This document shows positions 1 to 11,850 of a stretch of DNA of 64,000 nt, one piece after another (within the stretch, counting starts at the first letter, position 1; every line of letters starts with the position of its first letter). Source of the DNA: Prorocentrum cordatum (lineage: Eukaryota; Sar; Dinophyceae; Prorocentrales; Prorocentraceae); assembly GCA_963575745.1 (NCBI GenBank), contig CAUYUJ010001703.1, forward strand, positions 304,001 through 368,000. Reading direction: 5' to 3'. The notes beneath the pieces were generated by a model. The model had not been told where the DNA came from. It worked only from the letters and a program-made list of their open reading frames with translations, and did no database searches. The position numbers and the translations under genes are program-made.

Positions 1-111
1 ACCTTCAGCAGCCCCCGAGCGTCGGGGAGGCGAGGGCGCCACGCCCAGCCCCGACAAAGGCACCGGCGAGAGGCCGTGGCGGATCCGCCGCGCCGGCCCT
101 GCACTCCCGCG

Positions 112-640
112 CCCTCCTCCTCCTCCTCCTCCTCCTCCTCCTCCTCCTCCTCCTCCTCCTCCTCCTCTCTCCTCCTCCTCCTCCCCTCCTCCTCCTCCTC
201 CTCCTCCCCCTCCTCCTCCCATCCTCCTCCTCCTTTTCCCCCTCCCTCCTCCTCCTCCTCCTCCCCTCCTCCTCCCCTCCTCCTCCTCCTCCTCCTCCTC
301 CTCCACCTCTCCCCCTCCTCCTCCTCCTTCCCTCCTCCCCCTCCTCCTCCTCCTCCTCCTCCTCCTCCTCCTCCTCCTCCTCCTCCTCCTCCTCCTCCTC
401 CTCCTCCTCCTCCTCCCCTCTCCTCCTCCCCCTCCTCCTCCCCTCCTCCTCCTCCTCCTCCTCCTCCTCCTCCCCTCCCCCTCCTCCCCCTCCTCCTCCT
501 CCTCCTCCTCCTTCCCCTCCTCCCCCTCCTCCTCCTCCTCCTCCTCCTCCTCCTCCTCCTCCTCCTCCTCCTCCTCCTCCTCCTCCTCCCCCTCCTCCTC
601 CTCCCCCTCCTCCACCTCCTTCGCTCCCTCCTCCCCCCGC
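112..640. repeat. (CCT)n polypyrimidine tract
   Basis: About 530 bp of nearly pure CCT/CTC triplets on the plus strand, interrupted by a few CCCC, CTT and CATC variants. All long open frames here are translations of the triplet (poly-Ser, poly-Pro or poly-Leu on plus; poly-Gly, poly-Glu or poly-Arg on minus), so I call no protein. It lies just 3' of the transporter gene that ends near 1.2 kb on the minus strand. A homopurine-homopyrimidine mirror tract of this length can form triplex DNA (general knowledge). Confidence 0.95.
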
Positions 641-779
641 CGCGCTGCGCACTCCGGAGGGGGTGCGGCCGCGCGCGCCCCGCTCCACGGGGCAGCGCGG
701 CGCCTGTCCCCTCGGGCGTCGGGGCTCCGGGGGCGGCAGGGGCCTCCCGCCCCGCGGCGCCTCGTCGGCCACGACGGCG

Positions 780-895
780 GCAACTCATGAGAGCCTCCGA
801 TGCCATGCTGTTCGCTCGTGCGAATCGGCGCTGGTGGACGCTGGTGGACGCTGAATCGGCGCTCTCAAATCGACTACCGGTGCGCGCGAAAAGCG
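780..895 (+). repeat. Intron-associated repeat A, copy 1
   Basis: Starts with CAACTCATGAGAGCCTCC, then a GCGAATCGGCGCTGG core and runs of GACGCTG/AATCGGCGCT. The same order of motifs recurs at 1458-1590 and 15779-15910. The other two copies lie between exons of minus-strand genes. This copy sits just 3' of the last exon I can support for the transporter gene, so it may mark one more intron of it. Confidence 0.7.
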
Positions 896-1209
896 AAGAT
901 GCGGGGGCACGCAGAGATCCCATGATTTGCAGCCGCAGCCGGGGGCTTGCACGGCATTAGCGGGTCACTTCTGGGAGCTGCAGGAGGGCGTCCTGCTAGT
1001 CGATGTTCGAAACGCTCGGGGAGGGCGTGTGTTGATTTCATGTTTTCACCTCTTCAGTGGTCGGCCAACCGAAACTAAACAAACAAACGGCGGTCTAAGG
1101 AAAGACACGGAACAACGACACAAAAAGGATCCGAACCGAAACCAGCGCGAACGGGAATCCAAAAACGGGGGAGAAACAAAATCGGGTCCCAGAGCATATA
1201 GGAAGACGC

Positions 1210-4200
1210 CGATCTTGAAAGCAGAAAACAACAGCTCCCCCGGCGTGTTTAACATCTCGGCGTCCTCCAGGCTCGCGAAGTGGTCCACCAGGCTGTCCAT
1301 CATCATCCCCGACATGGCCGCCTGGCAGAGCACATCCTCGGCAGCGCTCTTGGCCGGTGCCTGCCCCTTCGCACCCGTTGCCGCCTCGCGGATGACGCCC
1401 TTCATGCTGCTCCTCCAGTGGGCCATCGCGTGCTTGCTCTTGATCAGCCTTCTGCCGCAACTCATTGGAGCCTGCCATACTATTCTGCTGGCTCTTGCGA
1501 ATCGGCGCCAATCGACGCTCATCGACGCTGAATCGACGCTGAATCGACGCTGTCTCATAGATTACCAGACGCTGCTCGACGCTATTGCGCTCCTAACTAT
1601 GTGATTGCAATGGTACGCAAGGCTCCTCTGATGAGCTACCGAATCAGCCTCGCGTGCGCGTCGTCGGGGAGGCAGAGCGGCCTCTCGTCGTCGTGGGTCA
1701 AGATCTTGACGGCGAGCTGGAAGGACTCCTCAGCGCGGCGTGCCAGGTCCCCAGCCGTCTTCGTCATAGTATCCGACGCCGCCAGAGCCTGGCGGAACGG
1801 GGAACCATGGGTCTTCGGCGATGGACCCGATGGGAGCGGGGAGTCATTGGGTGCCCCGATGGAGGCAAGCGAGTGAATGGCGTGGCTCATGTGCGTCGTC
1901 GCATGAAGGACCCGCTCCCACAACTCACCGCGCCAAGGTGTGCGAACTACACGCGGCTCGAGGGAGGCCTCTGCGCCGATGCATTTTGCCTCCAGCAGCT
2001 TCTGGAACGCATCGTCATTCGCTGGTGACGGCTCGCGCCCGCCAGGCACAGCCAAATACGCCCGCAACGAGGCCAAGAATGATGTGTATCCACTTGTGAA
2101 CGCCCCGATCGCGACATCGGAGGACTTCGTGTTAGGGATCAACAATTCCGATAAAGACACCCCGACGATGGCAAAAAACTGGTTGGCGATTGTGCGCAAG
2201 AGCCACGCCTCGGTCTGATCTGTCGCTCCACACGGAATTAACAATCGCTGACCCCCGTATGCTGCCAAGAGGAGGCCAACGTAGCCGTACTGGGCTGACG
2301 TGAAGTACAAATAAAACGAAAAGAACATCAAGATGGCCATCGAAAATATCCCACAGAGAACGCCGTGCCACGTGCAATCAACGAGAGCGTGGAATACCAT
2401 CGCCCCGAGGAGAGTACCTCCACCTGTCCCGAGGAAGCGCCCGATGTTCTTGTAGAGTGCGGATCCGCCCTTACCCTCTGCCGACATGAGGAACGCGGTG
2501 GTGCCCGCGATGGTCGAGTCGAGGGGTTCGATCGTGAAGACATGAGTCTTGGGCCCAGCCCCGCGGAGGCCACAGAAGCCGATGGCAAAGCAGCCGAAGA
2601 ACGCGATGCAGTTTCGAGCAATGGAGTGCGGGTCGTTCAGCTGGCAGCTCTCCTGGGAGAGACTCAAAATATACGCCAAATGGCATGCACAACCAATTTG
2701 GGCCGCCATACACACAAACAAATAGACACAATCCCCAGGATTCCTCATACTTTCTTTTATGTTCTGGATGTTCGTCTTCCCCTGCGGTTCCCGTATTTTC
2801 TGTTTCCCTGGAAATCGGCGATTCTGATTATTTGTGTCAGTGTGTATCATTTTCCCTCCTGAAGCACCTTGCGGGAGGGAAGGAGGGGGGGAGGTGCTGG
2901 ACCCCCTGCCGATAACCTGACCTTCTCGCCCTGGGCAACCCCACGTATGCCCGCGCGCACCAACCCTGCGCACCCCCCCTCGAACCTGCGCATCCGACAG
3001 GGCCAGGTCAACGGGGGGGCCAATCAGAGGGGGGCGGGCGGGCCCGATGACCCTGTTTATCATCGGACCCTCAAACAAAAACAGTCTCCTGGGGAGGACC
3101 CCAGGGTCCAGGACCCATCGGGACTCGCCTCCCGAATGCTAAAAAGCTTCGGTACATGTAGGCGCTCCAACTGTCTCAGCTGTGGGATGTTGGAGTGCCT
3201 AAACACCAAACTGCGTGTCTCCACGGCCAGCCAAAATCACGTGAGGCACGCATTGAGCCTTTCCGGTCTCCTTCAAGGACTCCCAGAAGGCGGCCCAGGG
3301 CGACAAGTCGCTGACATCCCCATCAGCGAGGAGGAATTCCGTGTATTGCGTGACCTGCGCGCAGTAGGCAGAGAACGCGAGGGCCATGCAGTGCTCGGGG
3401 ACCATGGACGCGAAAGCACCCTCATCGAGGCCAGAGCCGTGAACCTGGAAGAGCAACACAACAAACGAGATTCGACCACAGCTTTCCGGAGGCCGGCGCG
3501 GATCTCTGGCTCGGCGCTGGGTCATCCTCCCCGCACTGGCGGGTGGAGCGCGCCGGGGGCGGCAGCAGAGGCGGGGTAGCCCACGATCGAATCGATGAGT
3601 TGGATCGGAGATGGGCATGAAGCGGATGGTCGGCAATCGGCGGCCTGGTCGGAGGAAGTCGACGCGGCGGACATCGGCAGGCTGGCAGGAACCCCGTCGG
3701 GGAGCGGAGATCCAGATCGGAGTCCGAAATCGAAGCATCGGAATCGATCGATATCGCATCGGCTCGAGTCGGAGGAGTCGGAAGGGGCCCTGCGGGGGCG
3801 CCGCCACGGGTGCGGGCAGGGAGCCCGTCGCCGGCCCGTGAGGTCCGCGCGGACCTCCGAGTCTGTGACCCTTCGCGGTGTGGCTGTCCCGGGGGGCCTG
3901 CGCCCGCGCCTTCGCGAGGGCGCCCGCCATCTCCCGCTGGCCCTCGCAGGCGGGGGCAGCCGAGCCCTGTCCCCCACGAACCAACCATCGATTCTATTGA
4001 ATCGATGGGAGGCGGGGCCAGGGTTCGGATTTCGCCACGTGCTGGACGAATTCCGAACCCTACCCCCGCCGCCCGTCGACTCGCCTGGATCGTTGATCGG
4101 CGAGGGCAGGGTTCGGAGCTCGCCGCCGACCTCGGCCACCGCGAGAAGGCCCTGCTGGAGCGCGTCCCTCTCCTGGACGCTCGCGTTGCGGCGCCCGCCG

Positions 4201-5153
4201 GCGGCGCCGACGCGCGCCGCGCGGTAGAGGAGCTGCGCCGCTCCGTCCGCCAGGCTCTCCATCTTTGCCTTCACCGGCTCCATGAGCCGCTCGTGGTCTG
4301 GCCCGAGGTCGGACTCCAGCGTGCGCAGCGACCGCTCGGACAAGAAGTCTTGCATACGAGCGAACCTGGCTGCGGCCTCCCTGAGATTCCTCATGACACG
4401 CCCCGGGTGGCCAGCGCCAAAACTCTCCCACCAAGTGCTGCCGAGGTAGTCTTGAAGCTTTCCAATCTTGCCTGTGAGCTGGTCCATCTTCCCCCTGAAT
4501 TGTACGATGCGGGAGTCCTCCCTCTTGCCCGTGAAGTCGGCGATAATCTCCTTCCACAACTGACCCTCGTTCCATGCGAGGTCCATGGTGACCTCAAGAG
4601 ACCCTCGCAAGTTGGAGAGGCAGGGGCCGAAAGGCGTCTGGAGCATGACGAGAATTGACATCAGGATGCCGATTATGGTTCCGGCCAAAGGCCCCATTGT
4701 TGCGCCTTTGAGGGTGATCAGTCTGAACCCAACGCTGAACGCGGTTTTGTTAGTGGGGTCAAGGAAACACATCGACCAGTACGCCTGCCAGGACAGGGCA
4801 AACATCCTGACACCCAGGGGCACGTTGAACGCCAAGACTAGGCCGCAGAAGACAACGAGATTTGCAGCTCCGATGAACCAAGTTGTCGAGTACAGTCCGT
4901 CGGCCGTCGTGCCATCAGGGAAGAATGCGTAAAGCGCCAGCGTGTTAATGATAGGCACCACGGTGCCGAACAAGTTGTACCACGCAAGGCTCATGGTGGT
5001 GCCGAGGTCCCTGTACAGTGTGAAGGCAACTATTACCATTGCGTACTGCATGCTCCATCCCTGCTCGTTGAGCCATGCGAAGGCTGGAAGATCCGCCACC
5101 GAGTCGCGGTTGGGCGTGTCCCCAAGTCCACTCGAGTCGCCCATATTGAACAT
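1210..5153 (-). CDS. FUSC/ArAE-like multi-pass membrane transporter, at least 4 exons
   Basis: Exons read on the minus strand: about 5153-4090, 3444-3262, 2652-1650 and 1475-1210. Exon 1 opens with ATG at 5153 and holds four to five hydrophobic helices (for example GWSMQYAMVIVAFTLYRDLG and GATMGPLAGTIIGILMSILV), followed by a soluble helical stretch. Exon 2 continues this (EHCMALAFSAYCAQVTQYTE). Exon 3 carries a second membrane block whose GRFLGTGGGTLLGAMVFHAL resembles the R-x-x-GT-x-x-G-x-x-x-G motif of FUSC and plant ALMT proteins. Exon 4 is helical and soluble (KSKHAMAHWRSSMKGVIREA). Two membrane halves with cytosolic linkers match the FUSC/ArAE layout; those families move organic anions or aromatic acids, but the substrate is unknown. 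Exon 2 follows a clear TTCCAG acceptor and exon 3 follows CTCTCCCAG; a GC donor (AG then GCGAGT) is possible after exon 1. An upstream exon is possible, because the ATG is preceded by a pyrimidine-rich CAG. Confidence 0.72.
1458..1590 (+). repeat. Intron-associated repeat A, copy 2
   Basis: Between exons 3 and 4 of the minus-strand transporter gene. It reads CAACTCATTGGAGCC, then CTTGCGAATCGGCGCC, runs of ATCGACGCT, then ATTACCAGACGCT. It aligns along its length with 15779-15910, which lies in an intron of a different gene. Its first 20 bases overlap the start of exon 4, so its border and the splice acceptor nearly coincide. Confidence 0.75.
2690..2855. repeat. Intron repeat B, copy 1 (inverted ends)
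   Basis: Lies in the intron just upstream (minus sense) of transporter exon 3. The plus strand begins ACACACAAACAAATAGACACA, has a centre with TTCTGGATGTTCGTCTTCCCC and TATTTTCTGTTTCCCTGGAAATCGGCGAT, and ends TTATTTGTGTCAGTGTGT. The ends are approximate inverted repeats. A second copy lies at 21755-21905. Confidence 0.7.
3580..4075. other. Dyad-rich intron of the transporter gene
   Basis: Intron between transporter exons 1 and 2. It holds a near-perfect palindrome at 3985-4008 (CCATCGATTC, TAT spacer, TGAATCGATGG), a hairpin at about 4020-4070 with arms AGGGTTCGGA and TCCGAACCCT, and many ATCGAT/CGATCG words near 3585-3760. I see no coding exon in it. Confidence 0.5.
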
Positions 5154-5159
5154 GTCGGG

Positions 5160-5960
5160 GCAGAGCTGGAGGGAGGAGTGATCTGAAGGCGGCTGGGCTT
5201 CTCAGAAACCCTCTGTCCTTCTGAGAAGCCCTATGCATGTTCGGAGACGGCTTGGAAAGCTTCTCAGAAGGCCGCTGATCTTCTGAGACTTCTGTGAAGC
5301 CCCGTTCCCCCCATGTCCACTCGAGTCGTCCACGCTGAGTACGGAAGACTGCCATAAGCCCCAAACCCCTAATTCCCGGTGGTTCTGCGCGCTTGAGAGA
5401 TTCTCAGCGCGACGTTTCCAGAAGCCTCGGGAGCTCTGCTGGGAATGCGAGCCTCCAACCTTGTAACACTTGCCTGTATTTGGAAGCTTTGGAGGGTCAC
5501 TTTTGCGGGCCAGCCCGCAATCATCAATCGCCGAACACACATAATGGATTTGCAAGTTGTTCGCGTGGTTGCCTTTTTGGGTGAGGTGAGGGCTTCCAAA
5601 GGGGTCCGAGACCACGTCAAGACCCGAATACGGCCCCAGAGTCCTCAAGAAGAGCCCAAGACGCCTCTAAGGCGGCCACGCGAAAAGTCCAGCGAGCCTT
5701 GCATGGGATGACAATCCATTCTCCAATATGTCGCCATTACTGCACACCTGGCCCCCAAGACACCCGCCAGAAAACCTGTAACAACTCTCAAGAGGCAACA
5801 AGAGGTCCGCATCACAAGAGGCCCCCATGAGGCCCCGTGACGCCAACGGGGCCTCTGGAATCTGGAGCACGATCCTGGCGCGGTGGTGAAATATGCCGAA
5901 GGGCACTGGGTCCGCCGCCCCCTGCTCATGTATCCAACGGGTGCCTGGCGGGTCAAACCT
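5160..5960. other. Upstream region of the transporter gene, no gene seen
   Basis: Several complementary CTTCTCAGAAGG/CTTCTGAGAAGC words at 5200-5300 can pair, and TGTCCACTCGAGTCG or a close variant occurs at about 5127 and 5312. The remaining frames are short and unconvincing. Promoter or 5' leader sequence of the transporter gene would lie here, but I recognise no signal. Confidence 0.35.
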
Positions 5961-5989
5961 TTAGGTGTTTCGTCAACGTTTAGACGTCC

Positions 5990-6445
5990 GCAATGGGGTC
6001 TCGGCCGATCCGGCCAGCCGCGCGGACACCCCCACAGCCAAGATGGTCTCGAAGACGGCCAAGGAGGCCAAAACGGAGCTCAACATGGCTTCACGACGGC
6101 CCAAAAGGCCCCAAGGGAGAGCTCCATGAGGCCAAAATCGTCGACGGCCATCAGGTTCTTCAACGATGTTGGCGTTCTCGCTTTTTCGGGCTGTCGCGAA
6201 GCCCCCGGGCGGCCCCGCGGCCCAAAAGGGCAGCTGAGGGCCCCGCGTCTGCACAGAGAGGCCCCCCAAACAGCTTCCAAATGCAAAGAGACCCATTTCA
6301 TAGGGCGCACGCAAGCGATCAAAGAACTCCTGAAATGCACCAACACGCCCCCAACAGGCCACTCAGAGACACCCAAGAGGCTCCCAAGGAGACCCCTGGA
6401 GGCTTCAAGAGGGCCTCAAACGGCCTCCTCATCCTCCTCCTGCTC
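5990..6445 (+). repeat. CCAAGAYGGCC minisatellite array 1
   Basis: Degenerate 11-12 bp units of the type GG-NN-CCAAGAY (for example CCCAAGAGGCTCCCAAGGAG). The plus strand carries the CCAAGA sense. The same motif forms arrays at 17520-18050, 28985-29405, 31320-31620 and 42590-42850 in this sense, and elsewhere in the opposite sense. Confidence 0.75.
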
Positions 6446-6449
6446 CTCT

Positions 6450-7930
6450 TTCTCCTCGCCCTCCTTCTCCTCATTCTCGGTTGGTCGGTCGAACGGCGGG
6501 AAATAAGTGCCAGCATGGTGCGAGAACGGGAGGGAGGGAGAGAAAGAGAGAGAGAGAGGAAACGAGATGGAGTGAGCCCAAATAGTAAAGAACACAACAG
6601 GAATGAGGAACAAAACGGCTAGGCGAACTGACCCAACTGCAGCGCACAGGGCGCAGCCTGCGAGGCCATACGCGCTGTCGCAAGGAACTGGGGCACGACC
6701 ACTAAGCGGATGAGACTCGAGACAGATGAAAAAACTGCACCATAGAATTGAAAAAGACGAAACTTTCCCCGACGACAATTAAAAAGGGGCGGACGACAGT
6801 GCACTGGTACATGCGTCAGGCGCAGCTGCGCCCTGCATGAATCACAACACACACTGTAGGGACTGCCAACCTGGTGGCGCGCCACGCGGCACCAATAGGG
6901 GAGGCTTCCCTTCCCTAGAATGCCCTTCGCCCGTATAAATGCCGCTGCCGTTCGCGCAACACCTCTGCAACCGAGGACGACACAAAACAACACCATAATG
7001 GAAACGGAAAATCCACACGACTACTTTGAAGGAGCTGTTTGCTAAAGAAAATCAGTCATTTAATAGAGTGCGTTTGCTCTGTTGCGCGACAGCCGCGGTA
7101 GTGCGTCCGAACTGCCGAGCCACATCCTGCGCTCGCGCCCTGGATCTTCTGTGAAGGAGCATCTACAATTCGCTGAAAACATGCCAAAGGGTCGCCGCGA
7201 CCCGATGCAACGCGACCCGGATTTCCCGAACATGTGCATCGCGGGGTGCAACGGCCAAAAAATAAGAGGCCACCGCCCCCCGACCGGGCCCTAGCCCCGC
7301 ATCACCACCGCACGCCCAAGGCTCTTATAAGGCAGACCGCGGACTTTACTAAAGCAAGGAAGCGGCTTTACTGAAGCCAAGAAGCGGCTTTACTGAATCG
7401 AAAAGGCGGCTTTACGAAGTTGAGGAAACGATGTTAAGAAAGGCGCGCCGCTCGATACATTCGGACCAAAAACAAAAAACGTTTCACGACAGCGAAAAGA
7501 GAGCCTTAGCGGAGGAACGGCTGGGGTAAATTGCGCGCAGAAGTGTCGCCCCCCCATGAAATCTGGCCCAGGACTCCAAGAACGAGGGCGAGGCGCAAGT
7601 TCGCCTGTGGGCCCGGGCCCGGTTGCCGCCGTCGCCGCAATGTTCGTCGTCGCCGCCGTCGCCGTTGCCGCCGTCGTCGCCACCGTCGGCGCAGGCGCCG
7701 CCGTCGTCGTCGCCGTCGCCGTCGTCGTCGCAGCGACGCCGACGCATTCGCGCTATTACAAGCGGCGGGTCGCGCGCGACCGCGCGCGCCACTTCGCTCG
7801 CAGCTCCGCTCGTCCAAAGGGGGCCCAGGCGGACATCATGATGTATTTGTTTGCGCTCTCAACTCTTCTAAAGAAATTCTGCGGGGAACCTCTAACCATA
7901 ACATAGAGATATATAGAGACGGGCCGTGAT
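6450..7930. other. No gene seen; GA tract and GCC/GTC tract
   Basis: Contains a GA-rich tract at 6528-6565, a repeated GCGGCTTTACTGAA-like motif at 7365-7420 (three tandem variants) and a GCCGTCGCC triplet tract at 7625-7735. The open frames over the last tract are poly-Ala, Arg or Val translations of the triplet. Confidence 0.5.
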
Positions 7931-7932
7931 CG

Positions 7933-8560
7933 TCATAATGTCAGCACGCCAAAGGCACGATGGACCATGCAGCGCATGGCAATCCCACGCAACGAGCGCG
8001 GGTCCAGGGGCGACACCAACCGTCTGTGACAAGCCAGGAGGCTCCATCCGTCGTCGCCCACGTCAAGGTCCACTGTCTCCCCGAACGCTCGCCCGTCGCT
8101 GAAGGCCCAACGCAGCGGTGGCCTGTCGAGAAAAGGGGTCGGCGGAGCGGCTCGGTCGGTCTGCCAGCGCAGCTCGGGAAACTGGGCCCTCACTTCCCGG
8201 GGGGCGCACGCGGCGAGAAAGCGACAGAACGCAGGAGGATAGGTCTTGAGATGGGGGGCGTTTCAACGGGTATCCTCGCCAACTCCCCGAAGTCCGCGGC
8301 GGGGCCTAGGGTGGGCACAACGGTCGCGTCTCTCCTCGGCTCCAAACAGGGCCCCCATGGGGCCCGCATGACTCGCCGAGGGCGCCGTGGGCTTGAGCGC
8401 TCTGGCCCCGAACATGCATAGGTGAACGTGGTGCGCGCGCACATGTGGGACGGCCTCGAGTTCCCCGAGCCGGGGCATCTCCCGAAAACTACGCATTGAA
8501 GAGGGCGTTCCGAGACTGGTGGAAAACCGGGAACCCAGCACTCGCATAGGTACCGACTTG
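7933..8560 (-). pseudogene. Retroelement polyprotein C-terminal fragment, frame-broken
   Basis: One minus frame at about 8545-8290 reads LGTPSSMRSFREMPRLGELE, then VHLCMFGARALKPTA. A second frame from about 8255 to the stop at 7933 reads HLKTYPPAFCRFLAACAPRE and continues through FDL-like acidic and basic blocks to AFGVLTL. From memory, the series (small-residue-rich lead, FGA with KPT, then TYPPAFC) recurs in dinoflagellate retroelement polyproteins; I could not search. The two halves lie in different frames, so the copy is decayed or contains a sequencing error. Confidence 0.5.
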
Positions 8561-10189
8561 TAGAGCGAGGGAGGACGCTACCAAGACGCAGTTGCTTCCG
8601 CTCGCGGGACAAACCGTGGCCAGGCCCCCCGAGCTGATCCTCGGCGCGGAATGGCCTCGGGCGTCGGCGCCCACCAGGGGCGTCCTGGGGGGCGGAATGT
8701 GGCGCGCCGTGGGCCATGATTCGCAGGGGGCCCTGCGAGCACCGCAGCAGCGCGCCCTGAGCTGATCGCGAGGGTCCGCGGTGCAGTGGCGGCGGGGGCC
8801 GTTCAGTCATCGTTGAGAAATGACTGGCGACGTCGACGCCCAGCGTAGCCGCGTCAGTCGAGAAAGCAGTAGGCATCTTCCATGCACCACTGGAAACCAC
8901 GTTCCCTCCTGAATCCCGAACAAGTGGGCGATGCGCGCGACGGGGCGGAAGGGAAGCGGGCGAGCCGCGGGGGGCCCGAACCCTTGAAGAGAAGGTAACA
9001 TCAACCATCTTCGAAACCAGCGGTTCTCGAGCGGCCGAGGCAATGTTGCACGGGATGGGGGCGGGCGGCGTGGGCCGGAGCCTCGGGGGGCAGCCTTGCA
9101 CGTGTCCGAGGGAAACCCAGGAGGTCCCGCTCGAGACGCCCTCGCGAAAATCCGCGCCCTGGAATAGGGATCGCAGCGCGCTGCGCTAGAGCCCGACAAC
9201 CAAGGGAAGTGGGAAGAGTTCCGGATCGCGCCGGGGCGCGCCAGCGCCCGCGAGGGGCGCGGGGCCGAAACGCACTTGCGCGGGGCGATGGGTTTTCCCA
9301 CTGGGGCGGCATTGATTCGCGAGACAGCGCAGGCGCCGCCGAACGGACGGCACCAGGGCGAGCTGCGCGCGGTAACCGGGAGAGAAGAGACGCATGCACG
9401 TCGAGCGGGGCCCGCGCGCGCGGGAAGTATTTGGGGGCGCGCGAGACAGAGCAGGACCCATCCTGAAAAATTGATGACTGACCCCCCTCCGTCGTAGAAT
9501 CAGAACACGCGCGCCGGTCCAGGGGTCCGCGGATTCGATTTTGTCCAGTGCCCCGTTGAAATTCAATGCACGTATTATTACGTATACCATCAAAGAAAAG
9601 CCAGGCGCGAGCCCACAATCCGGAATCGGATCCACGCGGGCGAAAACCGGACCCACCAAGACAGATGCCAAAGCCAAAATTGGATCCGCGCGGACTTCAC
9701 GGGATCCGACGGCGGGCAACCCATGCGTAGCTCCGTCGTTCTGGGCACAGGGGGAAAAGCTATCGCCCCGGGGGTGCAACGTCAAGAGCGATCGCCGTCC
9801 AGGACCTCGAATGACACAAATCTGCTCTGGAGGAGATGCCTCAGCCCCATACCCCGAAAACGAATGGAATCAATCAAATTCCTCCGCGAAGCCTTGCAAG
9901 GGGAAACAAGCTGTGTCACGTTAGCCTTGCGCGTGGGAGCGGATCTTCCTGCCTGAAACAGTCCGGCGAAGATCTCCGACCGTGACTCTCTTTGCAAAGC
10001 GACGCAGCAGGACAACTGAGGCCCGGTCATCCAGGACGGCCGGGGTCATGCTCGGAGCGGGATCGCCACCGGAAGAAGTGCGAGCCCCGGTCTTGCGCGA
10101 GCCGCAGGATTGCGCGATCGCCAGGGGCGCGCCAGGTGAACGCCACCTACGCAGCGCGCGAACTGCCGCGCGCCTCCGTATGATCATAT

Positions 10190-10400
10190 CCAGAGCTAAG
10201 GCAGAGACGCGAGGCCGCTTGGGAGACCCGAGTGGAAATCCAAAGCATTCCTGTACACGCGTGAGCGTCTGAGGTGTGAGATCGCGCAACAGGTCGTTGA
10301 CATCTGACTCCCGAAAGAAAAATACAGCGGGCAGCACTGGCGTCGCGATTGTTTCCCCTGGCCAGCCTACGAGGGTCAAATTTGGGGCGCCTAAGGATAA
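10190..10400 (-). pseudogene. Helical coding-like fragment, unknown
   Basis: The minus frame reads RESDVNDLLRDLTPQTLTRV followed by QECFGFPLGSPKRPRVSALA, with codon use like real exons. It lies inside the retroelement-like region and no function is recognisable. Stops and low-quality sequence on both sides suggest a remnant. Confidence 0.3.
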
Positions 10401-11659
10401 TGGTAACGAGGGGGGCGGGGGGCCACTCAGACTCAGACATTGCATGGAGCGGCGCACGGTCCTCAACTGCGATGCAGTTGCCGAGCACATGTAATGCAGT
10501 GGACCTGGCTGCCAACGGCATGGTGGGTCGATCCACGATCACATAATCGATCCTATACCTGATTAGAACGCATTGACAGGAGGCATGCCGACATCAAGCG
10601 CAAGCTGATGCAAAGTGTCTTGCGAGGAACCCCGATCGCGAGCGAACAATTGGAAACCGGCGGCCCCGGAGGTCGCAGTGCCTCGCCCGGCGCTGGCGTC
10701 GATCAATCCGGTCTGGGGAGGGGGGGGGGGGCGCTGTTTCACGACCGCCCCGCCGTCCCGAGAGAGTTGCAAAACGCGCGAACGGATGTCCGTGCTGTTT
10801 TTTGTGGGGCGAGGCGCGCGCGCTGCAATCACTGCATAGTCAAGTGCGGGGGCTGCCATCTTGGCAACGAGCATGCGCGGATCAGCAAGACGCGAGCGTG
10901 CTTGGGCGCCAGATTCGAATCTCGCTGGCAGGCCTGCGCGCGCGGGGCTGGGCGCAGCATGACCCGCGACTCGACGCCCGGCCCGTCGCCGCCCATGGCT
11001 GCGCATGTGCCTGGTGAGAGAATGATGAATTGCGTGCTCCTCCGGGTTTGCGCGCCCATTGAATGCCGGCGAGGTGAGCCCGCAGGGTGCCCGATTGGAG
11101 TCACGTAGCCTTATTGCGCGCACTTCTGGCCTTGCCCAGAGCACCGCGAGTTTTCTTACTAGGTGGGCCTGGCACCGCATTGCTCTGTGGATGGCTTGAT
11201 GGGGGCCCCAGGGGACTTGGAGATTGTGGAGCTCTCGGTCACTAATGCGGGAGTCCGCAGCCATGAAAGACGGCGCATGGGCGCGACGACTGAAGGGCCC
11301 CTCTCGGGGGCGGTTGCGGCGCGGCCAGGGCCGAGCTGAACATTGCGCTCCACCCACTACCGAGCCCAGAAATGCCCATCGCACGATTTGACATGGGCAG
11401 CGAGGATGGATCTGCGCCGGCAGGGAACAAGAGACGATGGGCCAAATCTCCCGACTAGCGGGCCGGCTCTCGGCGGCGCAGGAACACCATCGCGCGCTCT
11501 CGCCGCGTCGGGCGATGCAATGTGCAAGGGCACAGCATCAAGCAGATCGAGGGAGGGGAGGGCGGCCCGACATTTGGCGGCAAAGTAGAAGCTGGCGCCG
11601 GCATAGGCGCGGCCCGGCATCGCCCTGCGACTTCGGCAAACGCGCCTGCGTACCTACAA

Positions 11660-11850
11660 GCGTAAAGAATGAACTGAGAGTCTTGACACGCCGGGGCGAT
11701 GGTCCACGCCGCGAGGTCGCTATCTGCGCCTTTGACGGATCCATCTGCAAAAATCGACGCGCCGACCCAATCGCCATCCAGAAACGGACACAGCTGCACC
11801 TCGAGACTGGCCTCTTCGGGGAGCTCAGCCCGGTCGGCTGCGTCTAGTTC
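11660..11850 (-). pseudogene. RNase H-like fragment of a non-LTR type element
   Basis: The minus frame reads AELPEEASLEVQLCPF, then DWVGASIFADGSVKGADSDL, AAWTIAPACQDSQFILYA. The FADGSVKG...AAW pattern resembles the first strand of an RNase H fold (TDGS...GW) carried by dinoflagellate retroelements. The later catalytic Glu and Asp positions are not identifiable. A 15 to 17-base G run on the plus strand (11850-11868) precedes the fragment in minus sense. Likely non-functional. Confidence 0.5.

Noticed and set aside
76-960. Long Ser/Pro/Leu-rich open frame
   Set aside because: It is the translation of the CCT triplet tract; all frames stay open and the composition is that of the repeat.
10900-10940. 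tRNA T-loop-like ATTCGAATC
   Set aside because: The flanking bases do not form a 5 bp stem and no acceptor or anticodon arm can be drawn.
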